This document shows, piece by piece, positions 1 to 3,842 of a DNA stretch of 6,513 bases. The stretch covers positions 1 through 6,513 of the forward strand of contig JBHEMD010000023.1 of NCBI GenBank assembly GCA_046262735.1, given 5' to 3'. Positions within the stretch are counted from its first letter, which is position 1; the number at the start of each line of letters is the position of its first letter. The position numbers and the translations under genes are program-made. This DNA is from AV17 sp046262735 (GTDB lineage Bacteria > Verrucomicrobiota > Verrucomicrobiia > Chthoniobacterales > UBA10450). The notes under the pieces are model-generated. The model worked only from the letters and a program-made list of their open reading frames with translations, searched no databases and had not been told where the DNA came from.

Positions 1-11
1 GTGCATAGTGA

Positions 12-38
12 GCGCCTCGACAGAGCGAGGCGGCTACA
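12..38 (-). repeat. REP-like GTAG-headed stem-loop (element 1)
   Basis: Read on the minus strand, this begins TGTAGCCGC and runs directly into a perfect 7-bp inverted repeat: CGCCTCG at 13-19 pairs with CGAGGCG at 26-32 around a 6-nt loop. A GTAG tetranucleotide next to a hairpin is the hallmark of REP/SMAG elements moved by RAYT-type Y1 transposases. The same 9-base head occurs at 3166-3174. No T-run follows, so it is unlikely to be an intrinsic terminator. Family membership is inferred from a few similar copies only. Confidence 0.42.
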
Positions 39-54
39 GGGCCGCGAAATTTCT

Positions 55-82
55 TTGACACGCAGGGGCGCAGGGCTAGTTT
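55..82 (+). promoter_or_regulatory. Candidate sigma-70 promoter P1 for tRNA-Thr/tuf
   Basis: A perfect -35 hexamer TTGACA (55-60) is followed after 16 bp by TAGTTT (77-82), which matches the -10 consensus at its first two and last positions. It lies about 145 bp before tRNA-Thr and points toward it. It is the best promoter match upstream of the tRNA-Thr/tuf block. The -10 is imperfect and housekeeping promoters of this phylum are not well known to me, so this is a candidate only. Confidence 0.42.
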
Positions 83-122
83 GCCGGTGCTTTTTGCGGG
101 AACGAAGCGGTCCCATGGTCGT

Positions 123-161
123 TCAAATGCAAATTTGACGCGGCTCTGGGACTTTTAGTTC
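123..161 (+). promoter_or_regulatory. Candidate second promoter P2 with an overlapping inverted repeat
   Basis: TTGACG (135-140) is followed after 15 bp by TAGTTC (156-161), echoing the TTGACA/TAGTTT pair at 55-82. The -35 is overlapped by a perfect 6-bp inverted repeat, TCAAAT (123-128) and ATTTGA (133-138), separated by GCAA. That could be an operator or simply AT-rich promoter sequence. The short 15-bp spacing makes it weaker than the upstream candidate. Confidence 0.27.
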
Positions 162-202
162 TGTAGCGGGAAGCGAAACCGGTTCATCCCGCGCCTGCGG
201 GG
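162..202 (+). repeat. REP-like GTAG-headed element with two alternative hairpins (element 2)
   Basis: TGTAGCGGG starts at 162. GCGGGA (166-171) pairs perfectly with TCCCGC (187-192). The same right arm can instead pair as CCCGC (188-192) with GCGGG (197-201) around the 4-nt loop GCCT. The two folds are mutually exclusive. The element lies 25 bp before tRNA-Thr, in the presumed leader of the transcript. It could be a decayed REP or a leader structure; no T-run follows either hairpin. Confidence 0.38.
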
Positions 203-226
203 CGAGCATCGAGATGACGAAGAGCG

Positions 227-299
<73 letters not shown>

Positions 300-355
300 C
301 GAGTTTGAGCTCGCAGCCGGGTGACAGTTGGATTGAAAGACGTAGTTTACTTCAA

Positions 356-362
356 GAAGGAG
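356..362 (+). promoter_or_regulatory. Strong Shine-Dalgarno sequence of tuf
   Basis: GAAGGAG ends 7 nt before the ATG at 370, a near-perfect anti-16S match at good spacing. It fixes the tuf start. It is notable because no other gene in the window has a comparable site. Confidence 0.9.
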
Positions 363-369
363 AACCCAA

Positions 370-1554
370 ATGGCTAAAGAAGCATTTAAACGCGATAAAC
401 CGCACGTGAACGTCGGCACGATTGGTCACGTTGACCATGGCAAGACCACGCTCACGGCTGCGATCACCAGTGTGCTCTCGAAAAAAGGCATGGCCGAAGT
501 GCGCGCCTACGAATCGATCGACAACGCGCCCGAGGAAAAAGAGCGCGGCATCACCATCAATACGGCGCACGTGGAATATCAAAGCGAGAAGCGCCATTAC
601 GCCCACGTCGATTGCCCGGGCCACGCCGACTACGTCAAAAACATGATCACCGGTGCAGCCCAGATGGACGGCGCGATCCTGGTCGTGAGCGCGGCCGACG
701 GCCCCATGCCCCAGACGCGCGAGCACATCCTGCTCGCCCGCCAGGTCGGTGTGCCCTCGATTGTCGTCTTCCTGAACAAGGTCGACATGGTCGACGACCC
801 CGAGCTTCTCGATCTTGTCGAGATGGAGGTGCGCGATCTCCTCACGCAATACGAATTTCCGGGCGATAAAATCCCGATTGTGAAAGGCAGCGCCCTCAAG
901 GCGCTCAACGGCGACGCTGAAGCGGAGAAGCAGGTGCTCGCTCTGGTCGAAGCGATCGACGATTACATCCCGGTTCCGGAGCGACCGGTCGATCAACCCT
1001 TCCTCATGCCGATCGAGGACGTGTTCAATATTGAAGGCCGCGGCACCGTCGCGACCGGTCGTGTCGAGCGCGGCGTTCTCAAGAAAATGGAAGAAGTCGA
1101 ACTCGTCGGCATCAAGGCTACGGCCAAAACTGTTGCGACCGACATCGAAATGTTCCGCAAACTTCTCGATGAAGCACGCGCCGGCGATAATGTCGGTGTG
1201 CTTTTGCGCGGTCTGAAGAAGGAAGAGGTCGAGCGCGGCCAGGTCATTGCCAAGCCCGGCTCAATCACGCCCCACAAAAAGTTTAAGGCGGAAGTTTACG
1301 TGCTGAGCAAGGAGGAAGGCGGCCGGCACACGCCGTTTTTCACTAATTATCGGCCACAATTTTATTTCCGGACGACCGATGTCACCGGGGCGGTAAAATT
1401 GCCGGATGGCGTGGAAATGGTTATGCCCGGCGACAACATCGCGATCGAAGTCGAACTTGGCCAGCCCATTGCGATGGAGAAGACAATTCGGTTCGCGATC
1501 CGCGAGGGCGGCAAGACCGTCGGCGCGGGTCGCGTAAGCGATATTCTGGATTAA
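370..1554 (+). CDS. tuf: Translation elongation factor Tu (EF-Tu)
   Basis: EF-Tu is the cytoplasmic GTPase that brings aminoacyl-tRNA to the ribosomal A site. The 394-residue product has the family's usual length and is intact. Visible motifs are the P-loop GHVDHGKT (19-26), switch I RGITI (59-63), DCPGH (81-85, with the catalytic His85), NKVD (136-139) and the G5 region GSALK (173-177). Beta-barrel domain 2 begins near residue 208 (motif GRGTVATGRVERG), and domain 3 ends in the typical GAGRVSDILD. The start is set by MAKEAF and by the Shine-Dalgarno at 356-362. It lies between tRNA-Thr and tRNA-Trp and is probably on one transcript with both and with secE-nusG. Whether the genome carries a second tuf copy cannot be seen here. 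Confidence 0.99.
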   Translation: MAKEAFKRDKPHVNVGTIGHVDHGKTTLTAAITSVLSKKGMAEVRAYESIDNAPEEKERGITINTAHVEYQSEKRHYAHVDCPGHADYVKNMITGAAQMDGAILVVSAADGPMPQTREHILLARQVGVPSIVVFLNKVDMVDDPELLDLVEMEVRDLLTQYEFPGDKIPIVKGSALKALNGDAEAEKQVLALVEAIDDYIPVPERPVDQPFLMPIEDVFNIEGRGTVATGRVERGVLKKMEEVELVGIKATAKTVATDIEMFRKLLDEARAGDNVGVLLRGLKKEEVERGQVIAKPGSITPHKKFKAEVYVLSKEEGGRHTPFFTNYRPQFYFRTTDVTGAVKLPDGVEMVMPGDNIAIEVELGQPIAMEKTIRFAIREGGKTVGAGRVSDILD

Positions 1555-1558
1555 ATTG

Positions 1559-1606
1559 TTGTCTTACTCTTTCTCTTGATCGACAGGAGCGGGAGCAAGA
1601 CAAGAG
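1559..1606 (+). repeat. Inverted repeats in the tuf / tRNA-Trp spacer
   Basis: Just after the tuf stop, TTGTCTT (1559-1565) can pair with AAGACAA (1597-1603). Alternatively CTCTTG (1573-1578) can pair with CAAGAG (1601-1606). Both have long loops and neither is followed by a T-run. They may fold the 5' flank of the embedded tRNA in the precursor RNA. I do not call a terminator, because read-through into tRNA-Trp and secE is expected from the layout. Confidence 0.25.
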
Positions 1607-1619
1607 CAGAAATAAACTT

Positions 1620-1692
1620 ACGCCAGTAGCTCAATTGGTAGAGTAGCGGTCTCCAAAACCGTCGGTTGGGGGTTCGAGTCCCTCCTGGCGTG
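1620..1692 (+). tRNA. tRNA-Trp (anticodon CCA)
   Basis: The acceptor stem ACGCCAG (1620-1626) pairs with CTGGCGT (1685-1691), and G1692 is the discriminator base, as is usual for bacterial tRNA-Trp. The D stem GCTC/GAGT contains one G-U pair. The anticodon stem GCGGT/ACCGT encloses the loop CTCCAAA, placing CCA at 1653-1655. The T arm is GGGGG/CCCTC around TTCGAGT. The length is 73 nt with no encoded CCA. It lies between tuf and secE on the same strand with no visible promoter or terminator, so it is probably processed from the operon transcript. A tRNA-Trp just upstream of secE-nusG is a layout found across many bacterial phyla. Confidence 0.97.
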
Positions 1693-1715
1693 CGGAATAC
1701 ATAAAAACGCCGAAC

Positions 1716-1782
1716 GCCAATGTCGAATTCAGAACCAAACAATTGAGCGTTGGATGTTGAGAGCTCGGAGTTCGATGTTGCC
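1716..1782 (+). promoter_or_regulatory. Long-stem hairpin in the secE leader
   Basis: CCAATGTCGAATTC (to 1730) folds against GAGTTCGATGTTG (from 1768). Positions 1718-1730 pair with 1768-1780 for 13 consecutive RNA pairs, three of them G-U. One mismatch and a further G-C pair (1716/1782) follow. The 37-nt loop contains a small CCAA/TTGG inner stem. The hairpin ends 13 nt before the secE ATG. It could act in tRNA-Trp 3' processing or secE translation control, or be a decayed intergenic repeat with GTTGGATGTTGAG-like wording. The pairing is directly visible; the role is inferred. Confidence 0.35.
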
Positions 1783-1795
1783 TTGGAATTTTTAA

Positions 1796-2014
1796 ATGAT
1801 CACGAAGACAAAAACGTTCTTCAACGAAGTGAAGGTCGAGCTGCAAAAAGCTTCCTGGCCGTGGGACCCGAAGGAGAAGGGGTTCCGCAAATACAAGGAA
1901 CTATTCGATTCGACCGGCGTTGTGCTGATCTCGATGTTGTTGCTCGGCGCTTACGTCGCTCTCTTTGATTTCGTTCTTGTCAACTTCATCCACTACTTCA
2001 CCCGGTTGCATTAA
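1796..2014 (+). CDS. secE: Preprotein translocase subunit SecE
   Basis: SecE is the small essential subunit that clamps SecY in the SecYEG inner-membrane channel. The 72-residue product is of the short, single-span type seen outside the Enterobacteria. Residues 8-22 carry the conserved amphipathic segment (FFNEVKVELQKASWP). One hydrophobic span follows at about 40-65 and a short tail ends in FTRLH. Between the Trp-Pro (21-22) and the conserved STGVV (39-43) sit about ten extra residues (WDPKEKGFRKY region) compared with the common WPTRKE form. The ATG at 1796 is chosen because it gives the right N-terminus, but no Shine-Dalgarno precedes it (GGAATTTTTAA only). It lies immediately before nusG, the near-universal order. 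Confidence 0.95.
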   Translation: MITKTKTFFNEVKVELQKASWPWDPKEKGFRKYKELFDSTGVVLISMLLLGAYVALFDFVLVNFIHYFTRLH

Positions 2015-2040
2015 ATGAGGAGCGTGCTCACAGCCGATTT

Positions 2041-2094
2041 GGCAGGGACACCGCGCGGCGGCGTTCGCGGACGGCGCAGCGCGCCCGCCCTACC
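2041..2094 (-). repeat. Very GC-rich REP-like element between secE and nusG (element 3)
   Basis: Nearly the whole secE-nusG gap is this palindromic block. Read on the minus strand it starts GGTAGGGCG. GCGG (2085-2088) plus GCGC (2081-2084) pair with GCGC (2074-2077) and CCGC (2067-2070), giving 8 bp with a 3-nt bulge and the loop GCT. The block's ends, GGCAGGG (2041-2047) and CCCTACC (2088-2094), are also an inverted repeat with one mismatch. It encodes no protein and replaces any ribosome-binding site before nusG. Its wording suggests a dispersed intergenic repeat, which cannot be confirmed from one copy. Confidence 0.42.
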
Positions 2095-2103
2095 GCCTTG
2101 ATT

Positions 2104-2673
2104 ATGGCGCAAACACTCGCAGGCAAAGACCAATGGTTCGTCGTGCACGTGCTCTCCGGCCAGGAGAACAAGGTCAAGGAGAACATCGAAAAGCGCATCA
2201 AGACCGAGGAAATGGGCGACCTCATTTACGAGGTGCTTGTCCCGACCGAGCGCGTCTCAGAAATTAAGAAGGGCAAAAAAAGTGAGACGACGCGCAAGTT
2301 TTATCCCGGTTACCTGATCGTCAACATGCATTTGCTCGATGAGAACAATCAGCTCGTCGGGCGCACCTGGTATTTTGTCCGCGACACACCCGGCGTGATC
2401 GGTTTTGCCGGGACGAAAGACAAACCCATCCCGATGCGGCAGTCCGAAGTGGAACAAATGCTCGCGCAAATGAAAGAGCGCGAGGAAAAGGTGAAACCGA
2501 AAGTGAGCTTCGAGGTGGGCGAGACGGTGAAGGTCGCCGACGGTCCCTTCCAAAACCAAACCGGCATCGTCGAGGAAATCGATCCCGAACGCGGCAAACT
2601 TCGCGTCTCGGTCACTATCTTCGGCCGCGCAACACCCGTCGAGCTCGAATACTGGCAGGTCGAGCGCGGCTAA
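2104..2673 (+). CDS. nusG: Transcription termination/antitermination factor NusG
   Basis: NusG binds RNA polymerase to suppress pausing and links it to Rho or to ribosomal protein S10. The 189-residue product has the normal two-domain form. The NGN domain covers about residues 9-110 and opens with QWFVVHVLSGQEN; FYPGYLIVNM and VRDTPGVIGFAG are typical blocks. A charged helical linker follows (EQMLAQMKEREEKVKPK). The C-terminal KOW domain (134-189) has FEVGETVKVADGPF, NQTGIVEEID and the closing TPVELEYWQVER. A TTG at 2098 would add two residues, but ATG 2104 gives the natural MAQT start. No Shine-Dalgarno is visible; the 5' flank is the GC-rich repeat ending at 2094. It stands between secE and rplK as usual. 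Confidence 0.98.
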   Translation: MAQTLAGKDQWFVVHVLSGQENKVKENIEKRIKTEEMGDLIYEVLVPTERVSEIKKGKKSETTRKFYPGYLIVNMHLLDENNQLVGRTWYFVRDTPGVIGFAGTKDKPIPMRQSEVEQMLAQMKEREEKVKPKVSFEVGETVKVADGPFQNQTGIVEEIDPERGKLRVSVTIFGRATPVELEYWQVERG

Positions 2674-2694
2674 GATCGACAATCACCGCTTTTC

Positions 2695-2718
2695 AACTAT
2701 CAACTAAGAACTATCAAC
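2695..2718 (+). repeat. Short direct repeat upstream of rplK
   Basis: AACTATCAAC occurs twice, at 2695-2704 and 2709-2718, separated by four bases. It fills most of the 52-bp nusG-rplK gap and leaves only ATTTCAG before the rplK ATG, so no Shine-Dalgarno is present. It could be a small tandem duplication or an unstructured, ribosome-accessible leader. The function is unknown. Confidence 0.5.
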
Positions 2719-2725
2719 ATTTCAG

Positions 2726-3151
2726 ATGGCCAAAGAAAAAGTAGCAGAGATCAAACTCCAGATTCCCGCCGGCCAGGCGAATCCCGCGCCGCCGGTTGGC
2801 ACCGCGCTCGGACCGCGCGGCATCAACATCATGGCGTTCTGCAAAGAGTTTAACGCCGCCACCCAGAAACAAGCCGGCGACATTCTTCCGGTCGTGATCA
2901 CCGTTTACAAAGACAAGTCGTTCACCTTCATCACCAAAAGCCCGCCGGCCGCGATCTTGTTGAAGAAAGCGGCCAACATCGCCGCCGGCTCGAAGGAGCC
3001 GAACAAAACCAAGGTCGGCAAAGTTTCTCGCAAACAGGTCATGGACATCGTCAACACCAAGCGCAAAGATCTCAACGCGCGGGACGACGAAGCCGCCTTC
3101 AAAATCATCGCCGGCACCGCCCGCCAAATGGGCCTCGAAATCGTCGACTAA
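2726..3151 (+). CDS. rplK: 50S ribosomal protein L11
   Basis: L11 binds the 23S rRNA GTPase-associated centre at the base of the L7/L12 stalk, where EF-Tu and EF-G act. It is also needed for RelA activation and is the thiostrepton contact protein. The 141-residue length is the family norm. The N-terminal domain has the diagnostic PAGQANPAPPVGTALGPRG and NIMAFCKEFN (about 14-44). The rRNA-binding C-terminal domain has TKSPPAAILLKKAA (about 71-84), KVGKVSRKQVMDI and the closing GTARQMGLEIVD. The MAKEK start at 2726 is natural although no Shine-Dalgarno precedes it. It is normally followed within tens of bases by rplA; here it is not, so it is the last gene of the block in this window. Confidence 0.98.
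   Translation: MAKEKVAEIKLQIPAGQANPAPPVGTALGPRGINIMAFCKEFNAATQKQAGDILPVVITVYKDKSFTFITKSPPAAILLKKAANIAAGSKEPNKTKVGKVSRKQVMDIVNTKRKDLNARDDEAAFKIIAGTARQMGLEIVD
3112..3125 (+). repeat. 14-bp direct repeat, copy 1 (inside the rplK 3' end)
   Basis: CGGCACCGCCCGCC lies in the last codons of rplK and recurs exactly at 3751-3764, just past the response regulator gene. The upstream flanks are also similar (CATCG versus CATCACCGT). The pair brackets the 3126-3750 segment. It may be a trace of a duplication or insertion, or a GC-rich coincidence. Confidence 0.4.
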
Positions 3152-3165
3152 AATCGACCAGCAGT

Positions 3166-3194
3166 TGTAGCCGCGGCCAGTGCTGTGCCTCGGC
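3166..3194 (+). repeat. REP-like GTAG-headed stem-loop after rplK (element 4)
   Basis: It begins TGTAGCCGC, identical over nine bases to the minus-strand head at 30-38. GCCG (3170-3173) pairs with CGGC (3191-3194) and GGC (3175-3177) with GCC (3187-3189) around one C/T mismatch and a 9-nt loop. An A-run follows rather than a T-run, so it is not a canonical rho-independent terminator on the plus strand. It starts 15 bp after the rplK stop, at the break in the ribosomal operon. Confidence 0.45.
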
Positions 3195-3290
3195 GAAAAA
3201 GGGCGCGTCTCGCAATATTCGCCGAGGGCACCGGTCTTGCTAAATCGGCTTGCGCCTATGCGTCGCCGACCGCCGCTCATTGCCGATCCC

Positions 3291-3713
3291 ATGCAGGCAG
3301 TCAGTCTCCACATTGACGTGGAAGAGGAGGCAAGGCGTAGGCGGCTCCACGTGTTGCTCCTCGAAGATCGCGCGGATTTCCGGAGCGTTCTTCGCGAATA
3401 CTTAATCGCCTGCTCTTATCAAGTGACTTCAGTCCGTAGCGGTGTCGAGGGCTTGCGTGAGGTCATGAAGCGCCCCTTCGATCTGATCATTTGCGACATG
3501 ATGATGCCGCGGATGGGGGGCGAGATGTTTTATTGGGCGGTAACCCGGATTCGGTTTGCTGCTCGTCAGCGCTTCATTTTTTTTACCGGCCACAAGAACC
3601 ATCCGGCAATCGAGTTTTTCTTTCGGCGGGTAAACGCGACCGTGCTCTACAAGCCGTTCAAGCTGTCCGCGCTCGACTTGGCCATCCGCGATGTCTTTCG
3701 TAAGCTGGGCTGA
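3291..3713 (+). CDS. Single-domain response regulator (CheY-like receiver)
   Basis: The 140-residue product is essentially one receiver domain, so it should be a cytoplasmic phosphorylation switch acting through partners rather than on DNA. All key residues are present: the acidic pair Glu25-Asp26 (LLLEDRADF), phospho-acceptor Asp69 (IICDMMMPRMGG), Thr99 (FIFFTGHKN) and Lys121 (VLYKPFK). The reading frame is open back to a GTG at 3180, but that codon lies inside the REP-like hairpin and the extra N-terminus (3180-3290) looks non-conserved. ATG 3291 is preferred, with ATG 3258 (151 residues) as an alternative. Neither has a Shine-Dalgarno. No histidine kinase or output domain lies nearby, so its partner is unknown. 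It stands where rplA would be expected. Confidence 0.85.
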   Translation: MQAVSLHIDVEEEARRRRLHVLLLEDRADFRSVLREYLIACSYQVTSVRSGVEGLREVMKRPFDLIICDMMMPRMGGEMFYWAVTRIRFAARQRFIFFTGHKNHPAIEFFFRRVNATVLYKPFKLSALDLAIRDVFRKLG

Positions 3714-3750
3714 GAGACGCGCGCTCCGAAGCTGCTTTTCGCATCACCGT

Positions 3751-3764
3751 CGGCACCGCCCGCC
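3751..3764 (+). repeat. 14-bp direct repeat, copy 2
   Basis: This is an exact copy of CGGCACCGCCCGCC from the rplK 3' end (3112-3125), lying 38 bp after the response regulator stop. The two copies flank the regulator and the REP-like hairpin. No other rplK-derived sequence follows it. Confidence 0.4.
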
Positions 3765-3770
3765 TATCGC

Positions 3771-3790
3771 CGGAACGAAGTTTCGTTTTG
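3771..3790 (+). repeat. Inverted repeat after the response regulator, weak terminator candidate
   Basis: AACGAA (3774-3779) pairs with TTCGTT (3782-3787). The stem can extend outward through two G-U pairs and one C-G pair to 3771/3790. The tail is only TTTTG, part of which is used by the extended stem, and the core is AT-rich. It lies between the regulator and the membrane protein gene. I see no other termination signal in the 3714-3842 gap. Confidence 0.22.
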
Positions 3791-3842
3791 ATCGAAGCCC
3801 GCGCATTCGTTAACACCACGATGGCAGTGTATCGATCTTGTG

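Noticed and set aside
352..996. 214-codon open frame on the minus strand over tuf
   Set aside because: It lies antisense to an intact, unmistakable EF-Tu gene. Its His/Asp/Arg-rich translation mirrors the tuf codon bias and shows no recognisable domain.
1750..1968. 72-codon plus-strand frame overlapping secE
   Set aside because: It overlaps secE in another frame, lacks hydrophobic or conserved segments, and begins inside the structured spacer.
2257..2682. 141-codon minus-strand open frame over nusG
   Set aside because: It is fully antisense to nusG, which has complete NGN and KOW domains. The translation only reflects the codon bias of nusG.
3180..3290. N-terminal extension of the response regulator from GTG 3180
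   Set aside because: The start codon lies inside the REP-like hairpin, and the added 37 residues resemble translated intergenic sequence rather than a domain or signal peptide.
2714..3313. 199-codon minus-strand open frame across rplK and the next gap
   Set aside because: It is an antisense shadow of rplK plus spacer, low-complexity in character, with no family motif and no plausible start signal.
3788..3816. Possible promoter TTGATC-17-TAACAC before the DUF2723 gene
   Set aside because: The spacing is right but the -10 matches at only three positions, and the -35 is part of the inverted repeat at 3771-3790. Too weak to annotate.
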